Positions 38,118-48,094 of a stretch of DNA of 64,000 bases are shown here, one piece after another. Where the stretch lies: the NCBI RefSeq assembly GCF_012844305.1, contig NZ_JABANE010000003.1, positions 95,192 to 159,191 on the forward strand, in the 5' to 3' direction. Source of the stretch: Flammeovirga aprica JL-4. GTDB lineage: Bacteria > Bacteroidota > Bacteroidia > Cytophagales > Flammeovirgaceae. The stretch's first letter is position 1. Each line of letters opens with the position of its first letter. The notes below the pieces were generated by a model that had not been told where the DNA came from, ran no database searches, and saw only the letters and a program-made list of their open reading frames with translations. The position numbers were made by a program, and so were the translations under genes.

Positions 38118-39017
38118 TTAACTCAAGACAGCAAATTTTTCATGCGACTCTAAGTAATCCTTCACTTGTTCCATCAACCACATCGGAGTAGAAGTTGCAC
38201 CAGAGATACCTACTTTATCACCTACATTAATCCATGATAAGTCAATCTCATTCTCATTTTCTACAAAATAACTTCTCGGGTTATTTTTCAAGCACACATT
38301 ATAAAGTGCCTTACCGTTGGACGATTTCTTACCACTCACAAAGATGATAACATCCATCTCTCCTGAAAACTTCACCATTTGAGGCTCTCGATTGGAAACT
38401 TGTCGGCAAATGCTGTCATTGGCATTAAAAAGCGTTTCATGTGCGCCTTCTCCATGCACCTCATCTATTCTTTTTTCAATTTCAGCTTTTAACTCATAAA
38501 ACCCTTTTGTGGATTTAGTAGTCTGGCTAAACAATGTCACTGGCTGATTGAAATCTACTAATTTCAGATCTTCGATTCCTGTTACAATAATACAGTTATC
38601 GCCTGTCTGCCCCGTAAGACCAATCACCTCTGCGTGCCCTGGCTTACCATAAATGACTAGCTGTCCTTCTTTGCTAGATGTTTTATCATATGCATTTTTT
38701 ACACGGTTCTGCAGTTTCAAAACAACCGGACAAGATGCATCAATTAATTCAATATTGTTTTCAATGGCAGTTCTATAAGTGGCAGGAGGCTCACCATGCG
38801 CTCTAATTAATACTTTGCAGTCACTCAGTTCTTTTAACTGCTCACGGTCAATCACCACCAAACCTTTTTCACGTAGACGTTTGACCTCCATATCATTATG
38901 AACAATATCTCCTAAACAGTACAGTTTTCCAGAGTCGTCCATTTCTTCCTCTGCCATTTGAATGGCAAACTCAACGCCGAAGCAGTAGCCTGATTTATGA
39001 TCTATAGTAACTTCCAT
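38118..39017 (-). CDS. ispH: 4-hydroxy-3-methylbut-2-enyl diphosphate reductase
   Basis: About 299 residues from the ATG at 39017, chosen because the family begins MEVTIDHKSGYCFGV; the longer frame adds an unconserved leader. The three iron-sulfur cysteines are visible in GYCFGV, DASCPVV and DSICRQ, with the substrate loop RAHGEPP, KPGHAEVIG and VSGKKSSNGKAL. IspH makes IPP and DMAPP from HMBPP, the last step of the MEP isoprenoid pathway; ispF of the same pathway is at 52893. It lies 63 bp after speD and probably shares its transcript. Confidence 0.95.
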   Translation of the reverse strand: MEVTIDHKSGYCFGVEFAIQMAEEEMDDSGKLYCLGDIVHNDMEVKRLREKGLVVIDREQLKELSDCKVLIRAHGEPPATYRTAIENNIELIDASCPVVLKLQNRVKNAYDKTSSKEGQLVIYGKPGHAEVIGLTGQTGDNCIIVTGIEDLKLVDFNQPVTLFSQTTKSTKGFYELKAEIEKRIDEVHGEGAHETLFNANDSICRQVSNREPQMVKFSGEMDVIIFVSGKKSSNGKALYNVCLKNNPRSYFVENENEIDLSWINVGDKVGISGATSTPMWLMEQVKDYLESHEKFAVLS

Positions 39018-39080
39018 TAGTGTATTTTTTATTTGAGAACATTGCAAATTTAAGAACTTTAATTGAGTGAATTAAAAAAT

Positions 39081-39479
39081 TTACTCTTCCGTAATGAATT
39101 TTTCAATTTTATTTAATTCTCCTCTTTTCACTTCTTTTAAATCGTATTCTGCAGCAGACAGCACTTCTATCAAATACTGCATTGCTTTTTCAGGAAATGC
39201 GGTTTCTCCACAGGTGTAAAAATCTACGGAAACAAACTGATGCTCAGGCCATGTGTGTACTGCAAAATGACTTTCTTGAATAACTACTACTCCAGAAACC
39301 CCATAAGGTGAAAAATGATGAAAAACGGACTGTACAATAGTTGCATTTGCCGCTAATGCCGCCTTTTCCATTATCTCTTTCATGGCTTCCGGGCTGTTAA
39401 GTGCTTCATGATTGCAGGCATACAATTCACCTAAAAGTTGCTTCCCTAAAAAAATTTCTTCTCCTTTATAAAAACTCAT
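39081..39479 (-). CDS. speD: S-adenosylmethionine decarboxylase proenzyme
   Basis: 132 residues, the short prokaryotic (SpeH-type) form. The self-cleavage site is QES-HFAVHTWPE with Ser70 becoming the pyruvoyl group; His75 and Cys90 lie at the spacing known from the Thermotoga enzyme. It supplies decarboxylated SAM for spermidine synthesis. It is divergent from the VanX-like gene, with only 29 bp between the two starts, so their promoters must overlap or lie inside the neighbouring genes. Confidence 0.94.
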   Translation of the reverse strand: MSFYKGEEIFLGKQLLGELYACNHEALNSPEAMKEIMEKAALAANATIVQSVFHHFSPYGVSGVVVIQESHFAVHTWPEHQFVSVDFYTCGETAFPEKAMQYLIEVLSAAEYDLKEVKRGELNKIEKFITEE

Positions 39480-39508
39480 TTAATTTATATCCTAAAGTTA
39501 TAAAACAG

Positions 39509-40243
39509 ATGCTCAACAAATTTGTTTGTATTTTTTTCCTTTTTCTCTTGACAAACAGCTGTAACAAAAAACAAGAAACGGTCACTTTATTATATACGGT
39601 TCCTTTGGTCATTGATACTAAAATGGATGAAATTATTCACTCTATGATCAAAAAAAAGATAGCACAAGACAAATACTGGCAATCTATTGCTGATTTATCT
39701 GATTCTTCTTTTGTGGAATTGATTAAACTAGACAGCATGTTTGTACTTGACATCCGCTATGCGACGTCCAACAACTTCACAAAAAAAGTGCTCTACCCCT
39801 GTCCCAAAGCAATGCTTCGTAAAAAAGTGGCTTTACAGCTTATAAAGGTACAACATGAACTTCTTAAAAAGGGTTATAGATTGAAATTATTTGATTGTTA
39901 CCGCCCATTAAGTGTACAATGGAAAATGTGGAATGTCTATCCTGACCGCCGTTATGTTGCTGATCCTAGAAAAGGTTCATGGCATAACAGAGGCTCGGCT
40001 GTCGATTTAACACTTTGTACCATGGATGGAAAACAGGTAGAAATGGGCACACCGTATGATTTTTTTGGGAAAGAAGCTTGGCCGGCCTATCAGGATTTAC
40101 CTCCAAAGGTATTAGAACATAGGCGATTACTGGCGGACACAATGTGGAAACACGGCTTTGGCCCCACCTCCACAGAATGGTGGCATTACTCTTACAGATT
40201 CATGAATTTTGAAGTTTCTGATCACTCTCTAGAATGTGAATAA
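39509..40243 (+). CDS. VanX/DdpX-like D-Ala-D-Ala dipeptidase (M15D, lipoprotein)
   Basis: 244 residues from the ATG at 39509, chosen because it gives a lipoprotein signal (lipobox NSC, Cys18); a longer frame would run through the speD start. Zinc ligands and catalytic base of the family are present with exact spacing: His159 and Asp166 in SWHNRGSAVDL, Glu223 and His226 in EWWHYSY; Arg132 in CYRPLS corresponds to the transition-state Arg. It would cleave D-Ala-D-Ala in the envelope for cell wall turnover. As a lipoprotein in a non-vancomycin setting it is more likely a recycling enzyme than a resistance gene. Confidence 0.92.
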   Translation: MLNKFVCIFFLFLLTNSCNKKQETVTLLYTVPLVIDTKMDEIIHSMIKKKIAQDKYWQSIADLSDSSFVELIKLDSMFVLDIRYATSNNFTKKVLYPCPKAMLRKKVALQLIKVQHELLKKGYRLKLFDCYRPLSVQWKMWNVYPDRRYVADPRKGSWHNRGSAVDLTLCTMDGKQVEMGTPYDFFGKEAWPAYQDLPPKVLEHRRLLADTMWKHGFGPTSTEWWHYSYRFMNFEVSDHSLECE

Positions 40244-40398
40244 AAAGAAAAAAATTAAAAATTCCATAATAAGGTACTGATCACTAATAATTTATAAAAT
40301 AATTTCATACATTGTTAAAACAAAAGAGGAGGGCTTTTAGTCACCGTCTTTTCCATCTAAATATGTTATACTGTTAATCATGAACAATCGCTTCCAAC

Positions 40399-40806
40399 AT
40401 GATTGTATTTAAAAATGAATCAGCATTTGTGGAATGGAACACCACCACAAATACTATTATTTGTAACTGGAAAGCTGTTACTAATACTAATGAAATGGAA
40501 GAAGTAATTCTATCCATTGTTGAAATCAAAAACGAGAATGAAATTAAAAACTATGTATCCAATCGAAGTCACTTAAATTATTCGTGGTCGGGATTGCCCG
40601 AATGGAACCTGTTTTTGAATACAGATTCTACCTCATTAAAGAATTTTGAGGATGTTTATATTATCGACCCCAACACCCAAAGCAATGAGAAATTGAAAGA
40701 CTCACTAGAAACCATCACCGATAGTGTCAGTCAAGAATTTGACTATAAAACCTTCCGCAATTACAAGGTTTACCAAAGTATTGCAGAAGGATATGTCATA
40801 AAATAA
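40399..40806 (+). CDS. Small conserved-type protein of unknown function
   Basis: 135 residues, no signal peptide or membrane segment. The alternating strand/helix pattern (TNTIICNWKAVTN ... EDVYIIDPNTQSNEKL ... FRNYKVYQSIAEGYVIK) and size are similar to STAS/SpoIIAA-like single-domain proteins, but no decisive motif is visible. It is followed directly by a strong terminator, which supports a real gene. Confidence 0.6.
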   Translation: MIVFKNESAFVEWNTTTNTIICNWKAVTNTNEMEEVILSIVEIKNENEIKNYVSNRSHLNYSWSGLPEWNLFLNTDSTSLKNFEDVYIIDPNTQSNEKLKDSLETITDSVSQEFDYKTFRNYKVYQSIAEGYVIK

Positions 40807-40810
40807 CAGA

Positions 40811-40840
40811 AGGCCTGCTCTCACAAGCAGGCCTTTTTTA
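40811..40840 (+). terminator. Terminator after the 135-residue protein gene
   Basis: AGGCCTGCT and AGCAGGCCT form a perfect 9-bp stem with a 6-nt loop and a T run. It also stands 8 bp from the ppk1 stop on the other strand. Confidence 0.9.
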
Positions 40841-40848
40841 TGAATTCA

Positions 40849-42858
40849 TCAATCTTTTCTGTTTTTTTCCTTCAAATAATCATAGATGCGTTCTTGCGAA
40901 CCACGATCATAAGAACTGCGATTTGTAAAAACTTCATTCGTCTGATCTGCATCTATCATCCTCCCTTTTACATTATCCTCCCACTGCATCTGCATAATAT
41001 CTCTGATGATCTGACTATTTTCTTTTTCTACAACAGGAGCAACAACCTCAATACGGTGATCAATATTTCTCGTCATCCAATCTGCAGAGCCAATAAACAT
41101 TTTCTCTTCATCTCCTGATCCAAAAATATAAACTCTTGAATGCTCTAAAAAACGATCAATAATACTCACCACTTCAATGTTCTCACTCTGCCCCTTTATA
41201 CCAGGCACTAAACAGCAAATTCCTCTCACAATCAATCTGATTTTCACCCCCTCATTACTTGCCTTATACAAATGCTTGATCATTTTATGATCTTCAATGC
41301 TATTGAGTTTTAGAAAAATAAAGCCCTCCATCCCTTGTTTTACTTTCTTGATCTCTTTGTCTACCAATTTTGTAAAACTCGTTCTTGAAGTAAAAGGAGA
41401 AACCAGCAAGTTCTTGATTTTCGGAACAATCAACTCCCCCTCTAAGATGCTAAATACCTGACGCACCTCTTCCGTCAGTGCTGTTCTAGCTGTCAGCAAG
41501 CCAAAGTCAGTATAAATTGATGCTGTTTTCTCATTAAAATTACCTGTGCCGATATAGGCAAACTTTTCATTGGTTGCGCCTTTTTCTATATATAGTATCT
41601 TTGAGTGTACTTTGATACCTGGAAAACTGTACCTTACTCTCGCTCCTGCATCTTCTAATCTTTTTCCCCATTTGATATTGTTTTCCTCGTCAAAACGGGC
41701 TTTGGTTTCTATAAACACAAATACTTTTTTACCATTTTCAACGGCTCTCAGCAATGCTTTCGCAATTTTAGAATCAGAAGACACTCTATATAAAGTAATC
41801 TTTATAACCGTCACCTCTTTATCCTCTGCCGCTTCTTCAATCCATTTTAAAATACCATCATAGGACTCAAAAGGGAAATGGAGCATTCTTTCTTTCTCCT
41901 TAATCACAGAGAAAACCGACGTTCCTGTTTTGATATAATCGGGGTCGATAGGTGGTAATTTCTTATGCTCTAAAACGTCACCGATTGGATTAGGGAAACC
42001 GAAGAAATCTTTCATTTTATGATTTTCGCCCCCATACACTATGTCTGTGTCGTTGATATCAAGCACTGTCTGCAATTGCTCATTCGTGGCTTTATCAACT
42101 TTAGCGTCAATCAAAGCTCTAGTAATCTGACCAACATTACGGTTGGACAATGAGTTTTTAATTTTATCTAAAAGATTACCTGAATATTCATCTTCAATGT
42201 AAAGCTCCGCATCTCTTGAAACCTTAAGTTCAAAGAAAACTTTATCATACGTTTCTTTTAAATAAACTTTCAAAATATCATCTATGTAAGCGATCTTATG
42301 TCCATCTTCTGACGGCAATTCAATAAACCTGCTTTCTTCAGGCACTTTCACGCACATAATTCCTCCCTCTGGCTGTGCCGTAATCAAGTATAATTTTTCA
42401 TTTTCAATAAATAAACACTCTTCTTCCGTAGAAAAATTATCTTTAATCACTAAAGGTTCTTTCAGTTTATTTTCAATGAAATCTATTGCAAAATCCTTAT
42501 ACTGCCCACTGATTTCGTTGGTAGAGACAATATGAATTCCTAATGCATTTAATTCAGGTATAATTTCATTTCTAAAAATATTTCCCAGCAGTTGCCCTTG
42601 TCTGTTGACCTCCTGTTTGATTTCTTTCAGTAACTTATTGGGCTTAGTGATCAGCTTTTTTCTTAATTCTTTATCTAAATTTTTAATTTGACGAATATCA
42701 GAAACCCTTACCTTAAAAAATTCATCAAGGTTGGACGAGTAAATCGCTAAAAATTTAATTCTCTCAAATAATGGGTTTTGTTTGTCTTGAGCCTCTTGTA
42801 GAACTCTTGCATTAAATCGGAGCCATGATAAGTCGCGATTAAAAAAAGTATATTTCAT
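40849..42858 (-). CDS. ppk1: Polyphosphate kinase 1
   Basis: 669 residues. The N-terminal domain motif NRDLSWLRFNARVLQEA and NLDEFFKVRVSDI are typical. The phosphorylated histidine is His418 in GIKVHSKILYIEKG; a second phospholipase D-like motif lies in EHSRVYIFGSGDEE. It makes long-chain polyphosphate from ATP at the inner membrane. The length is close to that of E. coli Ppk. It ends at the bidirectional terminator and lies 170 bp after the chalcone isomerase-like gene. Confidence 0.96.
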   Translation of the reverse strand: MKYTFFNRDLSWLRFNARVLQEAQDKQNPLFERIKFLAIYSSNLDEFFKVRVSDIRQIKNLDKELRKKLITKPNKLLKEIKQEVNRQGQLLGNIFRNEIIPELNALGIHIVSTNEISGQYKDFAIDFIENKLKEPLVIKDNFSTEEECLFIENEKLYLITAQPEGGIMCVKVPEESRFIELPSEDGHKIAYIDDILKVYLKETYDKVFFELKVSRDAELYIEDEYSGNLLDKIKNSLSNRNVGQITRALIDAKVDKATNEQLQTVLDINDTDIVYGGENHKMKDFFGFPNPIGDVLEHKKLPPIDPDYIKTGTSVFSVIKEKERMLHFPFESYDGILKWIEEAAEDKEVTVIKITLYRVSSDSKIAKALLRAVENGKKVFVFIETKARFDEENNIKWGKRLEDAGARVRYSFPGIKVHSKILYIEKGATNEKFAYIGTGNFNEKTASIYTDFGLLTARTALTEEVRQVFSILEGELIVPKIKNLLVSPFTSRTSFTKLVDKEIKKVKQGMEGFIFLKLNSIEDHKMIKHLYKASNEGVKIRLIVRGICCLVPGIKGQSENIEVVSIIDRFLEHSRVYIFGSGDEEKMFIGSADWMTRNIDHRIEVVAPVVEKENSQIIRDIMQMQWEDNVKGRMIDADQTNEVFTNRSSYDRGSQERIYDYLKEKNRKD

Positions 42859-42954
42859 AGTTTATTTCTCTCAAATTGAAGGTTGAATAACAATAATAAA
42901 GCATATACGGAAAATGTCCTCATTTTGGTTATTACCAAAGCGTTAAAATATACA

Positions 42955-42998
42955 ATAAAAAAAGGTTTCAACATCCTTTTGAGACATTGAAACCTTTC
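42955..42998 (-). terminator. Terminator of the chalcone isomerase-like gene
   Basis: AAAGGTTTCAA and TTGAAACCTTT arms, 11 bp, followed by a T run on the minus strand. Confidence 0.85.
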
Positions 42999-43029
42999 TA
43001 AGTATCATGCAGTTTGCACTGCGGTATTG

Positions 43030-43593
43030 CTATTTACCTAACATTAAGCTTTTCAACTTCTTATCAGCAGGCTTGTTGCCTAACCAAATACCGAAAAGTG
43101 CCTTCTGGAATTCTTCTCCTTCAACTGTCGTTAACAACTTACCATTTTTGTAAGCTTTTAATTCCTTTCCTGAAGTCACAAACTTGAAAATGTCACCTAC
43201 TTCAATTTCCTCACCGAATACGGCAATAAAACTATCAATTTCAGATTGTAAGGTAGGAAGTTTGTCTCCTAATGAATTTTTAAATCCAGCTCTTACTGTT
43301 TCTTCCATTTTTTCAGCTGTAATCAAACTTGAAATGATATCAAGCTGGATCATTTTCATTTTGTTGCTGTATAAAACTTTATTCGCATCTGAAGATTTTT
43401 CAGCTAAATAAAGACTTCCTACATACAATGACAAGAAGTACTTTGATCTTACACCTGCACCATTAAGCTGCAATTTTGTTCCCGCTTCATCTACTGAGTT
43501 TTGAAGCACAACATCTGAAATTTCTGTAGTTTGTGCACTGACAGTTACCATAGACGCAACCGTAAGTAAAAATGCGATAAATGCTCTTTTCAT
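43030..43593 (-). CDS. Periplasmic chalcone isomerase-like protein
   Basis: 187 residues with a Sec signal peptide ending TVSAQ (~21). The body has the pattern of bacterial chalcone isomerase-like proteins: LNGAGVRSKYFLSLYVGSLY near 43-62 and late segments DIFKFVTSGKEL and LFGIWLGNKPAD. These relatives usually lack the plant active-site residues and bind fatty acids or similar ligands; function here is unknown. Single gene with its own terminator. Confidence 0.82.
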   Translation of the reverse strand: MKRAFIAFLLTVASMVTVSAQTTEISDVVLQNSVDEAGTKLQLNGAGVRSKYFLSLYVGSLYLAEKSSDANKVLYSNKMKMIQLDIISSLITAEKMEETVRAGFKNSLGDKLPTLQSEIDSFIAVFGEEIEVGDIFKFVTSGKELKAYKNGKLLTTVEGEEFQKALFGIWLGNKPADKKLKSLMLGK

Positions 43594-43710
43594 CTTATTT
43601 TAATTCTAAAAAGTGTGTTTAAAGGTTTCGAAGGTCCACTTTTTTTATGGGACCGCAATGTATTGTTTTGGAAAGATAACAAAAATTTATTTATGAATAA
43701 ACGTTCACGA

Positions 43711-46700
43711 TTAAACTCTTATTGTATCTTTATTCGCTAATTTTATTTCAAGCCATTTCACAAAACGATCCAGCAACTTGTAATACAACGCGACAAACAA
43801 TAGAATGTACATCACCCAAAGAATAACAATATTAAACCAGAATGTTTTATGGTACTGACCAAAGAAATGCTTTGTCGGTGCAAAAAAGTGTGTTCTGAAA
43901 TCAAATAGCCCGCTTGCCTCTGTTGGAGCATGATAGATCGGATAGATTCTCTGCACCAGTTTTGAACCGTACTCTACAATTCTTTTTTCAGCTATGGTAT
44001 TTTTTACAAATTCTGATACTTTATCATTGGTATACAGATCTTTTAAGTAAAGGTATTTCTCCTTTCCATATTTTTCCAAGAGCTCCTGCACCTTCGCTTC
44101 TTTCTGCTTTTTCCAGTAGATATAAGCCATGTTAACGTGCTCTCTAGCATCTAAAAAGAGCTGATGCAACTTATTGGCATCGGCCAAAGTGAATTTATCA
44201 GGGTTAAAATCCAACTCAAAATCAAGCTCTGCACCGTATACATCTTCATTTTTAAAATGCTTGCATTCATTAGAAAGTAAAACCAGATTATCTTCAAATT
44301 TAGAACGGGTTACTTTCCCCTCTTCTTTATTATGAAGATACAGTTTACATTTTTCCAATTTGCTTATTAAAGTAGGAATATAATAAGTCCTCAAATAATC
44401 AGCAGAGTGGATTTCTGTATCTAATTCAAAGAAATGTTTTTCAAATAAATTATCTGAAAACTGCTCTACCATCAACCCTTCAAAGGCCCATCTTGAAGCC
44501 ATCATTTCACCTACCAATGGCACTTTTCCTTCTCGGTTTTTAAATACTGGGTTGATATTGGCATATTGTACCACTACACCTCCCAATAATAATTGTGGAA
44601 TCAGGATAATCGGAATCAAAATATAAACAGTAGCCACTGATTTGAAGGCACTTGAAACGTTCAATCCTATCATATTAGCCACACATGCCGTAGAAAAAAG
44701 CATTAGAAAATACTCCAGATACATCCCTCCAATACCCATTATGGTATTACCAATCAACACGAAAACCAGTACCTGTACGGCTGACATCCCTGATAGAATT
44801 GCCATTTTTGAACATAAATATGAAATCCTGCTCAAAGAAAGATAGACTTCTCTTTTCCGTATTTTCCGGTCTTTGATGAGTTCTTCCGCACTGATCATTA
44901 AACCAAGGAAGAGGGCCACAATCACAGCCATAAAGATATAAGAGGGCATGTTCATGTTTTCCCTGAATACATAATTCACTCGATTTCCTAATTCATCTAA
45001 ATGATAAAAATAGACAATCAGTGACAGCATTAGAGCGAGCAATGGCGCCTGCAACAGGTTCACCACTAAATACTGTTTATTATTAAGTTTTGTATTAAGA
45101 TCCCTCAGTACAAAGATTTGAAACTGCTTAATTTTTGAAGGCAGATCCAGCACACTTTTAGGTGGTTCTTTTACCGTTTCTATTTTCGGCACCTTCACAT
45201 ATTCCTTATAACGCTCAAACCAGTATTCTGGCTTCCACTTTCTCTTTCTGGTTCTTCGGCCGTATTCGTCCAGTACTTTGGATTCAATAATCTCAAATAC
45301 TTCCTCAGAATCTACATTGCCACATCTTGTACATTCACTCTCCACATCCGCATACCTCGCTTCTTCTTTGAAGTAGCTTACAGCAGTAACAGGGTTGCCA
45401 TAGTACACAGGATAACCTCCCACATCCAATACCAACAACTTATCAAACATTTTGTAGATATCTGATGAAGGCTGATGTATCACAACAAAGATCAGCTTCC
45501 CTCGGTTAGTTAACTGACGAAGCAGATCAATCACATTTTCAGAATCTTGAGAAGATAAACCAGAAGTAGGTTCATCTACAAAAAGTACACTTGGCTCTCT
45601 TAGTAGCTCAAGACCAATATTTAATCGTTTACGCTGACCTCCACTGATCGTTTTCTCCAGAGGATTACCGACTTTCAGGTCTTTTACGGCATAAAGACCC
45701 AAATTCTCTATCGTTCTCATGATGATCTTCTCGACCTCTTCATGATCAGAATGAGCAAAACTGAGTTTGGCGGCATAATACAAATTCTCATACACTGTCA
45801 GTTCCTCTATCAATAAGTCATCTTGAGGAACATACCCCAGCACACCTTTTACTTCCTCTGGTTTTTTATGAATATCAATGCCATTGATCAGCACCTCACC
45901 TTGTTTTGGCTTGTGAGTACCGTTCAATACATTGAGTAAAGTCGACTTTCCTGAACCACTAGCTCCCATCAAAGCCACCATATTTCCGCCTTCTTCTATG
46001 ACATCAATATCATGCAGACCTTGCTTCTTGCCAAAAAAGTAATTGATTTTTTTCGCTTCAAATGAAATGGGATCAGTAGACTCACTTCCAATAAAAATGG
46101 CTGCAATTTCAGAATGGTAAAGATTTAATGAGCCGCCATTAGCTGTATTGATACGAATCACGCCACCCACATCCAGAGGATACGCTCTTCCGGTACGCAT
46201 TCTTTCACCATTGATAATGAATATCTGTCCCTTTTTGGTAGTTCTTACAAAGTACATTCTTGCCAAAGGCATGTAAAGTACAGCAAGCGGAACATCTACT
46301 TCTTTTCTATAAAGGTGCTTTCCTTCTGTTTCAAAATCTTTTTGATTGGTAATAGCCAAGCAACCTTCAATCTCTGACAGTTTCTGAATATCATTGGTAT
46401 TCATAAAACTCTGCATTCTATCCAATCTGTTAAAATCCAGGTTGAATGCATCGCAGATCACTCTCATAATGGCTTGCTCATCTTCAGAGAAAACGCCATT
46501 AGAATAAGCCAATTCCAAAAGGTCTATCACCATTACAATACGCTGCCTCAAAGTCAGATCTCTAGCGGCTGAAAGAGCAATTGAACGAATCAGCTCTTCA
46601 TCGACATTCTGTCTTGCCTGAAGCTCAAAAATTTCAACGTATGTATTGGTATTACTTTCGTGAAGTGTATTTTTTAAGTATTCTTCTAAAATCTCCAGTG

Positions 46701-46776
46701 CCTCATCAATAGATCCGTCAGCACAGGCCATAATTGCAAAAAGTTTTGTAAGAGATTTTAATACTTTCTCATTCAT
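43711..46776 (-). CDS. TerB-like/ABCG fusion: ABC transporter ATPase-permease
   Basis: About 1021 residues from the ATG at 46776; the frame extends upstream, but that part overlaps the terminator of the next gene. Residues ~1-130 are a helical, TerB-like acidic domain (LFAIMACADGSIDEALEIL). An ABC ATPase follows with Walker A GASGSGKST near 270, Q-loop YVPQDDLL, signature SGGQRKRLNIG near 376 and Walker B VLFVDEPTSG. The C-terminal half has an ABCG-type membrane block (about 580-760) and a last membrane helix (~985-1005), with a ~190-residue soluble insert between. It resembles eukaryotic ABCG half-transporters; the substrate is unknown. Confidence 0.82.
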   Translation of the reverse strand: MNEKVLKSLTKLFAIMACADGSIDEALEILEEYLKNTLHESNTNTYVEIFELQARQNVDEELIRSIALSAARDLTLRQRIVMVIDLLELAYSNGVFSEDEQAIMRVICDAFNLDFNRLDRMQSFMNTNDIQKLSEIEGCLAITNQKDFETEGKHLYRKEVDVPLAVLYMPLARMYFVRTTKKGQIFIINGERMRTGRAYPLDVGGVIRINTANGGSLNLYHSEIAAIFIGSESTDPISFEAKKINYFFGKKQGLHDIDVIEEGGNMVALMGASGSGKSTLLNVLNGTHKPKQGEVLINGIDIHKKPEEVKGVLGYVPQDDLLIEELTVYENLYYAAKLSFAHSDHEEVEKIIMRTIENLGLYAVKDLKVGNPLEKTISGGQRKRLNIGLELLREPSVLFVDEPTSGLSSQDSENVIDLLRQLTNRGKLIFVVIHQPSSDIYKMFDKLLVLDVGGYPVYYGNPVTAVSYFKEEARYADVESECTRCGNVDSEEVFEIIESKVLDEYGRRTRKRKWKPEYWFERYKEYVKVPKIETVKEPPKSVLDLPSKIKQFQIFVLRDLNTKLNNKQYLVVNLLQAPLLALMLSLIVYFYHLDELGNRVNYVFRENMNMPSYIFMAVIVALFLGLMISAEELIKDRKIRKREVYLSLSRISYLCSKMAILSGMSAVQVLVFVLIGNTIMGIGGMYLEYFLMLFSTACVANMIGLNVSSAFKSVATVYILIPIILIPQLLLGGVVVQYANINPVFKNREGKVPLVGEMMASRWAFEGLMVEQFSDNLFEKHFFELDTEIHSADYLRTYYIPTLISKLEKCKLYLHNKEEGKVTRSKFEDNLVLLSNECKHFKNEDVYGAELDFELDFNPDKFTLADANKLHQLFLDAREHVNMAYIYWKKQKEAKVQELLEKYGKEKYLYLKDLYTNDKVSEFVKNTIAEKRIVEYGSKLVQRIYPIYHAPTEASGLFDFRTHFFAPTKHFFGQYHKTFWFNIVILWVMYILLFVALYYKLLDRFVKWLEIKLANKDTIRV

Positions 46777-46853
46777 AAGTAAGATTGTTTCGTAATGCTG
46801 AAATAGGATGCTTACGTCGTCATTCAGTTGTTGTAATAGTACTATAAAGAAAC

Positions 46854-46887
46854 AAAAAAAGTCCTGTGTTTTCAAACACAGGACTCT
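46854..46887 (-). terminator. Terminator of the 46911 lipoprotein gene
   Basis: AGTCCTGTGTTT and AAACACAGGACT arms form a 12-bp stem with a 2-nt loop (in practice shorter stem), then TTTTTTTG on the minus strand. Confidence 0.9.
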
Positions 46888-46910
46888 TAAAAATGATGGT
46901 TTCTAAAAAA

Positions 46911-47822
46911 CTATTCAGAAACTGTCATTGTTCTTAATTTTTCTACGATTGTTGAAATACCTTTCAAGTCGTCAGCTTTTAATTGATAACCACCTTTGTT
47001 GTCTTTCAATTTCTCATCAAAATTAAGCTTGTCATATTCTGCTTGTAATGCTTTGAATGCTTTAGCATACTCTACAGCTTTATCACCACCATTTTGCAAC
47101 GGTGCTAAAATTTCTACAATTGCATCGATAGAAGAACGTTGCTTTGCAATAGAAGACATCAAGTCTACTAATAAAGCGTCTCTAGCTGCTTCAGGAAGGT
47201 CTGCAGGTGCGTTGTGCACTAAACCTAATGAAATGTGCAATGCTTCTAATGTAGTACCTGTCACGATCAACGCCGCCACATCATACTGTGAATTAGTATT
47301 TAAGAATTGCTTTACTTTTCCTTCAGAAGATGAAATCACTTTCAACATCGCTTCCTTATCTGACAGCGATTTCTCTAGCTTCTCGCTTAAGTCCTCACCC
47401 ATTGCTTGAGAGATACCCAACTTATCTGATAAAGTTTTAGCAGTAGTGAAGTAATCAATTGCTTCCTGCGCTTTACCAAATGCTGATAAGTAAGCAATAT
47501 CTGAAAGGTAAACACCAAAGTTCAATGCTGAAGATGCTTCAGTCAATGTGTAAGATGTTGCACTCTCTCTCTTATTTAAAAGAGTAGCATCAAACTCAGC
47601 ACCACTTCTTTCTAATAATACAGGAATTGCTGTAGGCTCAGGGGCATTATTAAGAATAATGTTGAAGTCAGCTTTTGTTGCTTTTTGAGCTGCAATTTCT
47701 TTCTTTGCCTCTTCTTTCTTCTGTGCAGTTTCAGATGAACCACCACATGCTACAAGAGAAGTTGCTAAACCACATGCTAAAGCTACTTTCCCTAATTGCT
47801 TGAATTGTGAGCTGAATGTCAT
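46911..47822 (-). CDS. Lipoprotein of unknown function
   Basis: 303 residues. The signal peptide ends in lipobox VAC (Cys26), followed by GGSS and a Lys/Glu/Ala-rich linker (28-45). The rest is almost wholly helical (LSDIAYLSAFGKAQEAIDYF, LEALHISLGLVHN) with no cysteine or known motif. Similar helical lipoproteins occur in Bacteroidota, but no function is recognised. Monocistronic: it has a terminator behind and a possible promoter in front. Confidence 0.7.
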   Translation of the reverse strand: MTFSSQFKQLGKVALACGLATSLVACGGSSETAQKKEEAKKEIAAQKATKADFNIILNNAPEPTAIPVLLERSGAEFDATLLNKRESATSYTLTEASSALNFGVYLSDIAYLSAFGKAQEAIDYFTTAKTLSDKLGISQAMGEDLSEKLEKSLSDKEAMLKVISSSEGKVKQFLNTNSQYDVAALIVTGTTLEALHISLGLVHNAPADLPEAARDALLVDLMSSIAKQRSSIDAIVEILAPLQNGGDKAVEYAKAFKALQAEYDKLNFDEKLKDNKGGYQLKADDLKGISTIVEKLRTMTVSE

Positions 47823-47865
47823 AATTTATAAAGTTCGATCAGGTTTGTCTAAAAAATTTTATGCT

Positions 47866-47895
47866 CAAAAATAATTGTAAATATTATATATCAAA
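47866..47895 (-). promoter_or_regulatory. Possible promoter of the 46911 lipoprotein gene
   Basis: On the minus strand TTTG (47892-47895), an 18-bp spacer and TATTTTTG (47866-47873) approximate the Bacteroidota promoter, with the start codon about 44 bp downstream. Confidence 0.4.
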
Positions 47896-48094
47896 ACAAT
47901 TCATTCATAAAAAGATTATTTTAAGTCAGATGATGTTAAGTACCAACACAAAACAAATGAAATTTTCCACTTGTCACTCTTCTTATTCTTGATCATTATA
48001 CCACAGTTATACGTCGCAAATCTCTATAGGTCGCATTGAAAAATAATAACTTGAAAATTCTCATTTTTTCTACCCGAGTACTTATCTTTGCTTT

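Noticed and set aside
39401..39508. Long N-terminal extension of the VanX-like protein
   Set aside because: It would overlap the speD coding start on the other strand and hide a clear lipoprotein signal at 39509.
46777..46875. N-terminal 33 residues of the ABC fusion frame
   Set aside because: They would be encoded across the terminator of the neighbouring gene; the ATG at 46776 starts a conserved-looking helical domain.
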